A program made the translations under genes and the position numbers. Below, piece after piece: positions 26,890 to 35,334 of a stretch of DNA of 64,000 bases; the first letter of the stretch is position 1, and each line of letters starts with the position of its first letter. The stretch is from Haloferax mediterranei ATCC 33500 (GTDB lineage Archaea; Halobacteriota; Halobacteria; Halobacteriales; Haloferacaceae): positions 1 through 64,000 of the forward strand of contig NC_017942.1 in NCBI RefSeq assembly GCF_000306765.2. The letters are read 5' to 3'. Under the pieces are notes generated by a model that saw only the letters and a program-made list of their open reading frames with translations, was not told where the DNA came from and did no database searches.

Positions 26890-27591
26890 TCATTTCCAGA
26901 TCGACTTGGTGGGCGAGGTATCAGTCTCCGTATCCCCGGAAGCCGTGAACAGTTCCGAAACCAGATGGTTCTCGATCCGCTGAATAATCTCCTGAACGTT
27001 CGCCTGACTACACTCGAGTTGCGCCGCGATATCGTCGAGTGTGGTCTCCCGAGGCCGCCGGTAGTACCCGAGTTCGTAGGCCTTCCGGAGAACCTCCCGC
27101 TGGCGGTCGCTCAGCTTGCTGAAGCTGTTCTCCCTGTCCGGGTCGTAGCTTCCCACCCGACCGACCGTCGTGTGGATGGAATCGGGTATCTGCTTGAAAG
27201 CCTCACTGATGTTCCCCTGGGGGCCGATGATCGTGACCTCTAGTCCACCGTCCTCGTGCAGCAGTATCGGAGTATCGAGGACGTAGCCGTACTCCTCCGG
27301 AAGCTGGAGCAACTGTCTGGTGTCGGTCGACGGCTCGAAGTGGATGTACGCGGAAACGGACCCGTCGATCTCCGTCACCTCGTAGTCGGTCGCGGTCTCG
27401 TTTGCCGACAGGATCGCCCGAACCGCATCGGCGTCACCTTTGAACTCGTACAGCAGGACGGCCGTTCCGTCGTGGAGGAGTTTCGCGGAGTGGATCGAGA
27501 CTGGGACCACTTCATCGTGAGCACGATACGCTTCACCCAGCGATTGAAACCATCCATCTGAGTGCTTAATCCGGATGGTAGCACACCACAT
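26890..27591 (-). CDS. HTH_10 (Bat-like) transcriptional regulator
   Basis: A 233-aa regulator beginning MWCATIRIKHSDG at ATG 27591. The N-terminal half is a sensing domain. The C-terminal HTH_10 reads LSDRQREVLRKAYELGYYRR, then LECSQANVQEIIQRIENHL. It lies next to the alkylsulfatase genes and on the same strand, so it is a candidate local regulator. Confidence 0.82.
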   Translation of the reverse strand: MWCATIRIKHSDGWFQSLGEAYRAHDEVVPVSIHSAKLLHDGTAVLLYEFKGDADAVRAILSANETATDYEVTEIDGSVSAYIHFEPSTDTRQLLQLPEEYGYVLDTPILLHEDGGLEVTIIGPQGNISEAFKQIPDSIHTTVGRVGSYDPDRENSFSKLSDRQREVLRKAYELGYYRRPRETTLDDIAAQLECSQANVQEIIQRIENHLVSELFTASGDTETDTSPTKSIWK

Positions 27592-27649
27592 GTTCGAATA
27601 GAGTAGAACCAACTTCTTAAATCATGACTATTCTCCGGAAGTTGTCCTT

Positions 27650-27982
27650 GTGAGCGTTCGAAGAGTCCTGCTTGGCGAGGTGGCGGAGCCAGAGGAAAGC
27701 CACAAAGAGGGGGTTCAAGACAAGAAGAATACTGTTGAGAATATTCTCGACCATCGAGAGAGCATCTACAACGACATGATTTCTGAACTGAATAAGGAGA
27801 TACGTGAGCAGAAGTCAACGCTGGATAGTGCGGCACGGTCTCCCGACAAAGAGAAGGAAGCCAGGGTCCGTGAACGACTAAAAGAACTATATAGGGAACA
27901 CTGTGAGGAACTCCGGAGTTATTGGCGGGACCGGGAATCTTGGATGGAGATGAAGATGGAATTGGAGGAGGAACTGGCCTAG
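27650..27982 (+). CDS. Small charged coiled-coil protein
   Basis: A 110-aa, highly charged, helical protein starting at GTG 27650. Heptad-like runs (ELNKEIREQKSTL, REHCEELRSYWRDRESWMEM) suggest a coiled coil. There is no signal peptide or membrane segment. No family was recognised. It is divergent from the HTH_10 gene and marks the left edge of the IS-rich island. Confidence 0.5.
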   Translation: MSVRRVLLGEVAEPEESHKEGVQDKKNTVENILDHRESIYNDMISELNKEIREQKSTLDSAARSPDKEKEARVRERLKELYREHCEELRSYWRDRESWMEMKMELEEELA

Positions 27983-28039
27983 ATCGAAGAGTTCGAGACC
28001 ACATCAAGCGCTCGACTCGTATTTTGTGGGTGTGAAACT

Positions 28040-28667
28040 ATTTCTCGATGAGGTTTCGTTCGACGTAGTCAAGCCGACCGCTCAATCCTAATCGAGAGAG
28101 GCCAGTCTGATAGCCGTAGCCATCAACGAGAAACACAGCGTCTGAGTGGTCGTGTTTCTCCGAGAGTCGATAGAGAAACGCAGCAGCCGGATCGGTACCA
28201 TGCCGTCCAAACAATTCGACGTCAAGAAGCAACTTTGTCTCGGTGTCTATTGCGGCGTATAACCAAGACCATTCGCCATTGATTTTGACAGCGGTCTCAT
28301 CGACCGCAACCCGCTTCGGCTTCGCCTCAGGCGGGTTGTGACTGCTGTCAGCCAGCCGATGTACTCAGTGCCAAACAGCTTGATGAGGGCGTTCAACGCC
28401 GAGTATTCGAAGAATTTCTTTTGTCTCTCTGAGTGAACAACCGGTCGCGTGGAACTGGACGGCGAACGCCCTGACGGGCGTCCTCAGAACGCTCTGCGTT
28501 CTGATAGGCTGCACGAGAGCTCTGCTCTCGTGAACGTTGCCGTCCGCTCACGCCCCAAAGGCTCTTCTAAATCGTCGCAAAGCACTCGCTGAGCAGGTCT
28601 GCGAGCGTCATGACCAATTCACTCAATGACCTGTTCGCTTCTCAAACTGGCTTAACTAGACAGTACC
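28040..28667 (-). mobile_element. IS6-type element, 3'-truncated, dead transposase
   Basis: One end is intact: the inverted repeat GGTACTGTCTAGTTA read inward from 28667. The transposase reads GCSLRETKEILRILGVERPH, a stop where WHW.HRL should continue, then KRVAVDETAVKINGEWSWLY, DAVFLVDGYGY and DYVERNLIEK, and stops near 28040. The DDE Asp residues and part of the Glu block are visible, but the C-terminus and right repeat are gone. Two 9+3+9 hairpins (28484-28504 and 28512-28532, centres 28 bp apart) lie in its 5' part. Confidence 0.85.
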
Positions 28668-28982
28668 GGATGTTCAGGTTGACCTATATATCTACGTCGG
28701 AAATCTCTCTGTGGAAACGTGCGTCACGGTTGATGTGCGAGACCTCCTTCCTCACCTGGAAGACCTCAGCGACAACTTGGAATCGAAATAGGACTCGACC
28801 GACATCGGAGAGATGGACGACCTCGGGACGAGTCAAATTGGAATGCTCCACCACCTCGTGGATGGATTTGCCTCCGGGATGGGAATGAAAGTGTCCTACC
28901 CGTCGATTTCAGTAACACCCATCGCCATCAACCGTTGAACACAGGCCCCAAGATCTCCCTGCGCTTCTCAGAGACTAGCCGA
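28668..28982. other. Disrupted coding debris beside the IS remnant
   Basis: The plus strand reads VDLYIYVGNLSVETCVTVDV, LPHLEDLSDNLESK, a stop near 28786, then LGTSQIGMLHHLVDGFASGM. This looks like a small soluble protein interrupted by a stop and by the IS end at 28667. No start codon and no family could be assigned. Confidence 0.3.
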
Positions 28983-29450
28983 TTAGTGAAGAGCGGCGAA
29001 GAGGGCCAAACCCATCATGATTACCCATCGGCGGCGTTTGACCTCGTCGACGACTGGACGTAATCCATTCCGTTCTATATACTCGTCTACGGCTTGGAAG
29101 GACACCATCACACACACGCCCAGATAGTGGTTGACCCCTAGTTCAGGTACGTCTTCTGAAGAGTGGTCTGTTGGATTGTCGTCGTAGCGACGAACGGATA
29201 CAGAGTCGCCCAGCACCTTAAACCGCACTAGGTCACCATTGGGTGACTTAACTAAGAAGGACTCAAGACTATCTTGGTGCCGTTTCCAGAACTCGCTCCT
29301 TTCTACATCTCCATAGATGTTTGCCGAGGACACCCGTGAATTCACATTCGAGAATGTGGCCTCAATGGTGTCCCATTCGAGTAAGTCGTTTGGCGACAGT
29401 GTATCTGGACTTATTACAGATGAAGAGACCGTAGCTGTTAATGGGCCCAA
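28983..29450 (-). CDS. Hypothetical protein with C-terminal hydrophobic end
   Basis: A 155-aa frame whose only start is a TTG at 29450, so the N-terminus is uncertain. The body is acidic (NDLLEWDTIEATFSNVNSRV) and the last residues (RRWVIMMGLALFAALH) are a short membrane-like segment after a basic stretch. I do not recognise it. It is divergent from the membrane coiled-coil gene at 29528, with which it might form a pair. Confidence 0.45.
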   Translation of the reverse strand: MGPLTATVSSSVISPDTLSPNDLLEWDTIEATFSNVNSRVSSANIYGDVERSEFWKRHQDSLESFLVKSPNGDLVRFKVLGDSVSVRRYDDNPTDHSSEDVPELGVNHYLGVCVMVSFQAVDEYIERNGLRPVVDEVKRRRWVIMMGLALFAALH

Positions 29451-29527
29451 GTAAATCCCTCGTGAAGGTTATTTTGTGTTGAATTCACAGGATATTCAGT
29501 GTTTGGCTCCAGAGTAGGATACACTCC

Positions 29528-30115
29528 ATGGTAGTTCCCGTACAAACAGCGGCTCTCAATCTTTTGCGAGACTTCGGGGTTTTCGCTATCGGCGCGGGGC
29601 TACTTGCGTACGTTGCGAGGCTCACGATAAAGCAGTACTTCGACAAGCAACTGCAATCGTACCAGACAGAACTTGACAAAGAGGCGGTGAAGTTCACCGA
29701 CTTGCACCAGAAGCGAGCGGAGGTCATCGGAGAGTTCTACGTAAAACTAGCCGAGTTCGACCAAGATATGCGGGCGCTCGTAGACCCAATGCTGTCACGG
29801 GGCGAGACATCCAGAGAGGAGAAAATTGAGATTGCGGCCGAGTCTGGGGAGGAGCTTCGGAGGTTCTATTTGAAGAATAAAATCTACTTTTCGTCCTATG
29901 TCTGCGAGACTATGGATGAGCTTCTGGGCGAGTATCGTGATATGTTCCATGACTTTTCTGTTGCGAAGATTCACGACGCCGAGAAGTCGCTCTCTGAGTC
30001 AGATGAACGGATAGAGAAGTGGCAATCGAACTGGGAATCTCTTACAGAGGCTGAAGTCCCTGAATTGAGGGATGAGTTGCAGAGCCAATTCCGAGACCTA
30101 CTTGGCGTGTCGTAG
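29528..30115 (+). CDS. Membrane-anchored coiled-coil protein
   Basis: A 195-aa protein with one N-terminal membrane segment (residues about 8-32, LLRDFGVFAIGAGLLAYVA) followed by a long charged helix (QYFDKQLQSYQTELDKEAVK and onwards). Proteins of this shape occur widely in bacteria and archaea without a known role, sometimes near defence or mobile genes. The start ATG is clear. Its neighbours are IS debris, so it may have arrived by transfer. Confidence 0.65.
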   Translation: MVVPVQTAALNLLRDFGVFAIGAGLLAYVARLTIKQYFDKQLQSYQTELDKEAVKFTDLHQKRAEVIGEFYVKLAEFDQDMRALVDPMLSRGETSREEKIEIAAESGEELRRFYLKNKIYFSSYVCETMDELLGEYRDMFHDFSVAKIHDAEKSLSESDERIEKWQSNWESLTEAEVPELRDELQSQFRDLLGVS

Positions 30116-30208
30116 AAGGACGTATCTTTCACAACAACTTATGCTCTATATTCACCACACCATTCCTGTCAACTGACGAGGGTTTCAACAGAGCAATAAA
30201 ATGGGATA

Positions 30209-30436
30209 TCAGACCTCGACTCGGTTGGTGATTGCTTCTCGGAGCGCGTCGTGGGCGTCAGAGGCACCGGCGCGGAGGCCAGCACGCAGGAGCAACCGCA
30301 GCACTTCGCTCTTATCCGGCTCGCCCGATTCGCTGCTCTCAACGTAGTCGCGGAGCGAATTAGCGGTGTCGCGCATCGCGTCAGGGTTGCTACTTTCACA
30401 ACTTCCTTCCAATTTTGATGAGAGAAATCTTTCCAT
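30209..30436 (-). CDS. Small putative RHH-like or accessory protein
   Basis: A 75-aa frame from ATG 30436. The segment GEPDKSEVLRLLLRAGLRAG resembles the second helix region of ribbon-helix-helix plasmid proteins, and the rest is helical and acidic. The N-terminal third is less convincing. The DNA-binding role is a guess. Confidence 0.4.
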   Translation of the reverse strand: MERFLSSKLEGSCESSNPDAMRDTANSLRDYVESSESGEPDKSEVLRLLLRAGLRAGASDAHDALREAITNRVEV

Positions 30437-30488
30437 TGAGTGCAGTTGGCCGACGGATACGTTCTACCCACTCACATTTACAGATTAG

Positions 30489-30770
30489 ATATGGTTCGCA
30501 CAGTGGTTATTACCATGGGAACCAAAACCAGAGGGAGGGCTAGCGTTCCCCTTCGATAACGGTCTTCGATGGAGTATCTACGCGCGGAATGAGCCGTGGG
30601 ATGAGTTTGAAGACACTCTGGATTTTGACGTTGAGAGAATACTTCGACAGCGGTACGATATTCGTGATCTCGAAGGGCGAGAGGCCCATGACGCGATGGT
30701 CCGTCTTGCGGCGGAGAACCCAGATGAGCTTGTTCGGTTGATCCTCGAAGCACGCGGCCTCGACGAATAG
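30489..30770 (+). pseudogene. 5'-truncated unidentified gene
   Basis: A 93-codon open frame with a stop just before it and no ATG or GTG near its beginning. It reads FAQWLLPWEPKPEGGLAFPF, YARNEPWDEFEDTLDFDVER and ENPDELVRLILEARGLDE, clearly protein-like. The N-terminal part of the gene has been lost. The family is not known to me. Confidence 0.45.
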
Positions 30771-31135
30771 ATCTGTCTTCTTTTCACGACCACCTACAGA
30801 GCAGGCTAAGGGGTGTTACACAGGGAAAAGTCGGAAGCGTCATCTTATAGCACAGAAGACGTCAACGCCCGACTTCCGGAGGTAGAACCTCCACGACAAG
30901 GTAACTGCTTTGTGTAAAAACGCTGTCGGTTACAAAACTACACCGTTCCTGATTCGGTTACCAGTAGCTATAGTAGCGTTTGCAAGTCAGTGCACACTCG
31001 GTCGACCGCTGTCATGCGGTCGGATGTGTAACCAGTTGCAAACGCTACTATAGTGAATCATTCTCATTCACGCTCGAAGTTCATACTATTATGAAATAAC
31101 AATATTTTTATAACTAGTGTATTATTTTTGTTTTG
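30771..31135. other. Gap around a MITE and the promoter of the Tat gene
   Basis: No gene is visible. The stretch contains the palindromic MITE at 30968-31053 and an AT-rich segment just before the next gene (31085-31135), with ATATTTTTATAA as a possible TATA element. Confidence 0.45.
30968..31053. mobile_element. Palindromic MITE, family B
   Basis: 86 bp bounded by perfect 18-bp inverted repeats CTATAGTAGCGTTTGCAA (30968-30985) and its complement (31036-31053). The interior is also largely self-complementary (CGACCGC...GCGGTCG around TGTCAT), so the whole element could fold into one long hairpin. Non-coding, about 80 bp upstream of the Tat-exported protein gene. Confidence 0.8.
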
Positions 31136-31960
31136 ATGTCTGACAAAAAAGATATCTCGCGGCGTAAGTTACTCGCTACCTCCGGTGCTCTCGGCGGCGC
31201 GTTGGTCGGAATACCCGCGTCGGCAGCGGCAGCAGGAAAGGGAGACGGAGAGCAGTTGACCGAAGCGGAGCTCGAAAAGATGTTCGCGACGATGGAAGCG
31301 GGCCCGCAGGCCTCCGGCGACGGGCTCGCGATGCAGTCTCAGGTGAGCGACCTTCCCGAAGACTTCGAGATCCTCGTCGGCGAGTATCAGACCGCAACGG
31401 TCCCTGGTGACAAGCCGTACGCCGTCGAAAGCTACGACGAGTATCTCGCGCGCACTGCCCCGCCGGGATTCGAGCCGGTGTTCCAGGAGTCTGGAACCGT
31501 CGGCACCGCAGCAGTCGGCGGAGCGCTCGAAGACCTGTATCTGCAAGAGGACGTCGGTACCCAGAAGGTCGGCGGCAAGGATCTGACGGTCGGTATCGGC
31601 CTCGGTGCCAAGATCCACGGCAACTACAGTCTCGGTGTCTCGGCGACGCTCTCCGTCGACGTGTATCTCGAATACGGGTCGTTCTCGGGGTCGATCGCCC
31701 TGTCCAGTTTCTCGCTCGGATACGGGTTGACCGAGAACGGTCTCTGTTTCCCCTTTGGATTCAAGCACTCGGTCCTTCGCGAACTCGACTTCGAAATCTG
31801 TGGCGACTTCTCGCTCGCGGACGGACCCGGCGACAGTGTCGAGGTCACCGCCGGGCTGACGCTCCGAGCCTGCGCGGACCCGTGTCCCGGATTCACGTGT
31901 TCGTACTGCTTGCCGTTCTCGGCAAACTTGAGCGGGAACGTCACGCCGCCCGAACTCTGA
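31136..31960 (+). CDS. Tat-exported cysteine-containing protein
   Basis: A 274-aa protein with a Tat signal peptide (SRRKLLATSG, then a hydrophobic stretch ending in SAAAAG). The middle (residues 130-200) is rich in Gly/Ser/Leu strands such as YSLGVSATLSVDVYLEYGSF. All six cysteines fall in the last 85 residues (LCFPF, ICGD, RACADPC, FTCSYC), which suggests a disulfide-bonded exported domain. ATG 31136 is used rather than the TTG before it. I do not recognise the family; a secreted peptide precursor is one possibility. Confidence 0.7.
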   Translation: MSDKKDISRRKLLATSGALGGALVGIPASAAAAGKGDGEQLTEAELEKMFATMEAGPQASGDGLAMQSQVSDLPEDFEILVGEYQTATVPGDKPYAVESYDEYLARTAPPGFEPVFQESGTVGTAAVGGALEDLYLQEDVGTQKVGGKDLTVGIGLGAKIHGNYSLGVSATLSVDVYLEYGSFSGSIALSSFSLGYGLTENGLCFPFGFKHSVLRELDFEICGDFSLADGPGDSVEVTAGLTLRACADPCPGFTCSYCLPFSANLSGNVTPPEL

Positions 31961-32085
31961 GACGCGACACCGCGGCCGAAGTGATACTCTGATTGCACTG
32001 TGTCTCCATGGGACGGAGCGACGGACTCTCTCCGAGTCCGTGCCCTTCGTCACGCTTAATATTAGCCGACAGACACTCAGAAACA

Positions 32086-32901
32086 ATGGTCTCCGTAGCG
32101 GTCGCCGTGGTTGGTGGTGCGCTCACACTGCTGTGTCTGTACTACGCGTACCGGTTGGCGAACGCCGTGCGCCTGTACCGCTCGCTGTCCGGCGTCACCC
32201 CCAATGGGTCGCCCGCCATCGTCGACGGCGAGCGGGTGACGGTCGAAGGGGCCGTCACGGTCGACGAGGAGGCCCCCGCGAGCGACCGCGCAACCGACGG
32301 ATTGTCCGCCCCGGTCGGGATGTACGTCTGGCAGGCCGCGTTCCCGCGGAGCGGACAGAAGGTGATCGACTTCGAGAACCGGACGACGAGACAGGCGAGA
32401 GCGACGTTCGCCTCCGGCGTCGAGTTCGGATCGTTCACCGTCGCGACCGAGAACGGGGAGCTCCGGGTCGACCCGGGGTGGCTGCGAGACGTCCATGACG
32501 CCGACCGGCTGGCGGCGGTACGGCCGGTCGGCTTCCTCCCGAGCCGGACGTGGCACGTCTACCTCTGGAATTCGCCGTACGTCCAGCTGGCCGACCACTC
32601 GACGGAACTGCCGCTCGAACGGCTCCGAGGCGTCGTCGACGACGACCCGGACATCGACCTGGAGAACGACTACTTCCTGTCGAAGGCCGTCCCCGAGGGG
32701 ACCCGGCTGACGGTCCACGGCGAGCTGTCCGTCGACGCGGGGACGCCGACCATCCGCGGGACCGAGAAGACCCCGCTTTTCCTCTCCGACGGCGGCGTCG
32801 ACGCGATCCGCCGTTCCCTTCGGCGTCGGGCGCTCACCTACGGCGTCTATCTCGCGTTGGCGTCGGCGGCCACCGCGGTTTCGGTCGTCGCCTTCTCCTG
32901 A
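32086..32901 (+). CDS. Membrane protein with GIDE-like middle domain
   Basis: A 271-aa protein with an N-terminal membrane segment (residues 3-25) and a C-terminal one (about 250-270). The middle soluble part (ERVTVEGAVTV, SAPVGMYVWQAAF) has the strand pattern of GIDE-type domains found in many haloarchaeal membrane proteins. Start ATG 32086. It follows the Tat-exported protein by 125 bp on the same strand, so the two may be functionally linked. Confidence 0.6.
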   Translation: MVSVAVAVVGGALTLLCLYYAYRLANAVRLYRSLSGVTPNGSPAIVDGERVTVEGAVTVDEEAPASDRATDGLSAPVGMYVWQAAFPRSGQKVIDFENRTTRQARATFASGVEFGSFTVATENGELRVDPGWLRDVHDADRLAAVRPVGFLPSRTWHVYLWNSPYVQLADHSTELPLERLRGVVDDDPDIDLENDYFLSKAVPEGTRLTVHGELSVDAGTPTIRGTEKTPLFLSDGGVDAIRRSLRRRALTYGVYLALASAATAVSVVAFS

Positions 32902-32913
32902 GCCGTCGGCGCG

Positions 32914-33130
32914 CTACTCGTGCCGTTCGGCGTCCTCGCCCGTCCGGTACTCGTCTTGCAGGAACTCGTGACACAACAGCGTCGTCTTCGAGCGTGATGA
33001 GGTTCGGCCAGAAGACGTCCGGCGTGGCCTCCAGCCCCCACGAGACGCCCGTGCCAACGGTGACGCCGATGAGGCCGAGCAGGAAGTTCTTGAGCCGCAG
33101 ACTCGGCGAGATGCCAATCTGCCAGACGAG
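32914..33130 (-). pseudogene. C-terminal fragment of a membrane protein
   Basis: The minus strand reads ISPSLRLKNFLLGLIGVTVG and TGVSWGLEATPDVFWPNLIT, then after a frameshift HEFLQDEYRTGEDAERHE and a stop near 32914. A membrane protein end with one frameshift and no N-terminus. Its family is unknown. Confidence 0.4.
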
Positions 33131-33134
33131 ATGG

Positions 33135-33827
33135 TAGTTGCGAGCGATGACGCTCGTCGCGCGCTCGACTTCGTACGCGACCACCTCTGGAACGCGGAGA
33201 CAGAAACGCTCTCCCGGCGCGTGATGAACGGCGAGGTCAAAGCGACGGTTACCTCGAAGATTATGCCTTCCTCGCCCGCGGCGCGTTCGACCTGTATCAG
33301 GCCACCGGCGACGTCGAACCGCTTGCGTTCGCGCTGGACCTCGCGCGGGCGACCCACCGCGAGTTCTACGACGAGACCGCGGGGACGCTCTACTTCACGC
33401 CCGAAAGCGGCGAAGCCCTCGTAACGCGCCCGCAGGAGGCGACAGACCAGTCCACACCGTCGAGTCTCGGCGTCGCCACGTCGCTGTTTTTGGACCTTGA
33501 ACAGTTCGACCCGGACGCCGGATTCGGCGACGCCGCCGACGCGGTCCTCGAATCGTTCGGCAACCGCATTCGCGGCAGTCCGCTCGAACACGTCTCGCTC
33601 GCACTCGCCGCGGAGCAGGCCGCCAGCGGAGTTCCAGAACTCACCGTCGCGGCCGACGAGATGCCCCACGAGTGGCGCGAAACGCTCGCCTCGCGGTATC
33701 TCCCCGGCCTCGTCGTCGCGCCCCGACCAGCCACCGACGACGAACTGGGCGAGGCACCGTCGATCTGGGCCGCCCGCGAGGCGACCGATGGCGAACCGAC
33801 CGTCTACGCTGCGAGAACTTCACCTCC
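33135..33827 (+). pseudogene. C-terminal fragment of a YyaL/SSP411-type (DUF255) protein
   Basis: The frame reads DDARRALDFVRDHLWNAET, then a frameshift near 33240, then YLEDYAFLARGAFDLYQATG, LYFTPESGEALVTRPQEATD, SSLGVATSLFLDLEQ. These are hallmark blocks of the glycosidase-like C-terminal half of DUF255 thioredoxin-domain proteins. The thioredoxin domain is missing and the 3' end is lost at the junction with a cdc6 fragment. Clearly a dead gene. Confidence 0.65.
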
Positions 33828-33842
33828 TTTCCCGCGTGATCG

Positions 33843-33981
33843 CGTGAGCTGATAGAACAACGTGTCTAGTCCATCGACTAACCCGATTTCGTCCAGGACC
33901 AGGACAATCGTACCTCCAACTTTTTCGAGTTCCTGGAACAAGAACTCGTAAACCTGAGACATCGCGCCGCTATCGAGCGGA
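33843..33981 (-). pseudogene. Orc1/Cdc6 AAA-domain fragment
   Basis: The minus strand reads GAMSQVYEFLFQELEKVGG and TIVLVLDEIGLVDGLDTLF then YQLTR, which is the Walker B region of an Orc1/Cdc6 protein (LDEID-like with Gly in place of the last Asp). It is different from the intact gene at position 1. Both sides are cut off. Confidence 0.6.
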
Positions 33982-34002
33982 CGGTAAACTCTCACTGCTC
34001 GA

Positions 34003-34079
34003 TCTTTGGAGCCGAGGCTGAGGAGACGGACATGACCGATGTGTACGCCGCAATCGCTGCAGAGGTGGACAATGAGTGA
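34003..34079 (+). pseudogene. C-terminal tail of a ParA-like gene
   Basis: A short frame reading GAEAEETDMTDVYAAIAAEV then a stop at 34079, overlapping the start of the next gene by 8 bases as ParA genes overlap their partners. Only the last 25 or so codons remain, so the family call rests mainly on this arrangement. Confidence 0.4.
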
Positions 34080-34473
34080 CGACGAAATTGATAGTCGACT
34101 GAACCGCCGGTTTGGTGGCGAGGCCGACGACCAGAAGGACACGAATGACAAGAATGCAGAGAATTCAGAGAGCGCAATGAACGCAGAGAAGCAAGTGCGC
34201 GTCAAGAATCCATGGGACGCAGAGAGCGTCAAGAGCGAATGGAATGGCGTGACTGTCTATCTGCCGGACCCGATGAAAAAGCGCCTCGACAAACAGTATC
34301 AGCGGCTCAACTACGAGTGTGATTTTCAGATTTTGAAGGACCGCCACGTGAAGCCACTCGTCATTGAGTACGGACTCGACGCGGTCGCGGAGATGGCACC
34401 CGACGACGTCCAGGATGCGCTCGACGAACTCGAACGAGAGTACTCAAGTGAGGAACATACAGTAAATAAGTAG
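34072..34473 (+). CDS. ParA-partner-like plasmid protein
   Basis: A 133-aa acidic protein starting at ATG 34072. The N-terminal part is charged and disordered (DDQKDTNDKNAENSESAMNA); the C-terminal part (VTVYLPDPMKKRLDKQYQRL, then VKPLVIEYGLDAVAEM) is a conserved-looking helical domain. Its overlap with a ParA-like tail suggests a partition partner of another plasmid that integrated here. It is not closely similar to the partner at 1808-2206. It may still be expressed, but it has no ParA. Confidence 0.55.
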   Translation: MSDDEIDSRLNRRFGGEADDQKDTNDKNAENSESAMNAEKQVRVKNPWDAESVKSEWNGVTVYLPDPMKKRLDKQYQRLNYECDFQILKDRHVKPLVIEYGLDAVAEMAPDDVQDALDELEREYSSEEHTVNK

Positions 34474-34514
34474 TGTCTGTTCGCTCCGTTGGCTTGTGAA
34501 ACTCTGTGTTGTAG

Positions 34515-34679
34515 TTATAATCTCCTCTTACTGAGTACACGCAAAATTATACCAATGATAAATGCAAATACGCATCGTTTTGCTAAAGATGTTTCACCAA
34601 CATACGCTATTAGGACTAGTGTTGTTGGAATTTCAAAATATGGGCACATCCATGACAAGGTGTTCTTTGGAATATTCAT
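34515..34679 (-). CDS. Possible 54-aa membrane protein
   Basis: A frame from ATG 34679 to the stop at 34515 reads MNIPKNTLSWMCPYFEIPTT, with LVLIAYVGETSLAKR and CVFAFIIGIILRVLSKRRL. Two hydrophobic segments and a basic end look like a small membrane protein. The region is AT-rich and there is no independent support. Confidence 0.3.
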   Translation of the reverse strand: MNIPKNTLSWMCPYFEIPTTLVLIAYVGETSLAKRCVFAFIIGIILRVLSKRRL

Positions 34680-34851
34680 TCAAGCCTACGACAGACGAAT
34701 TGTTCCGCCAACTCCGGGGAATTCTTTGAGTCCCTCTCTGAGCAGATAGCTAGTCACTGCTATCACACGGCTATCCATACATTGCTGGGACTACCTACAA
34801 TCAACAAGCTGGTACCTGGGTTGGGGATCGTACCATACACTTCAACAAAGA

Positions 34852-35334
34852 CTACTGGGTAAAGCTATCAGTGAACACTATTTCTTGATCCTCACTTTGG
34901 TGCTTTACTACAACAGTACCAGGTAATGATGAATCAAATGTAATTGTTGATTCATAAGCAACCATCGAAATTTCTTCGGTACAAATGGTTGCTGATTCAT
35001 CACGATTATCGGATACAACTACCGTGAGGGTATCGCTTTTTTCGTTATAAGATGCCGACTCAAGAACAGTCTCCATACAGGATCTGCTTCCACTTTTCAA
35101 TCGGCCCTTGACAATAATTTGATTCTTCGTAGTGTTGAATTGAACATTTGCTGTGTGTTGGAATCGGTTATCTACATCTGATTCGTCGGGGTTGCTACGT
35201 TCTTTAGGGTCTACAAGGGTAAATTGAGTATCCATGATTTGGTGATTTGGACTATCCTCATTAGATGGAGCACCAGTTGCCGTGCATCCAGCGATACTCA
35301 CACTTAATAATCCGAGGAATATCCTCCGTTTCAT
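34852..35334 (-). CDS. Secreted lipoprotein, hypothetical
   Basis: A 160-aa protein starting MKRRIFLGLLSVSIAGC at ATG 35334: a short signal with a lipobox (SIAGC) whose Cys would be lipidated. The mature part is polar with beta-strand periodicity and two further cysteines (SCMET, ICTEE) that could pair. The codon usage is less GC-rich than that of the catabolic genes. Function unknown; it faces the outside of the cell. Confidence 0.6.
   Translation of the reverse strand: MKRRIFLGLLSVSIAGCTATGAPSNEDSPNHQIMDTQFTLVDPKERSNPDESDVDNRFQHTANVQFNTTKNQIIVKGRLKSGSRSCMETVLESASYNEKSDTLTVVVSDNRDESATICTEEISMVAYESTITFDSSLPGTVVVKHQSEDQEIVFTDSFTQ

Noticed and set aside
31136..31960. Identity with halocin C8
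   Set aside because: Similar length and Tat export, but the cysteine-containing end does not match the remembered C8 sequence, so only a general analogy is kept.
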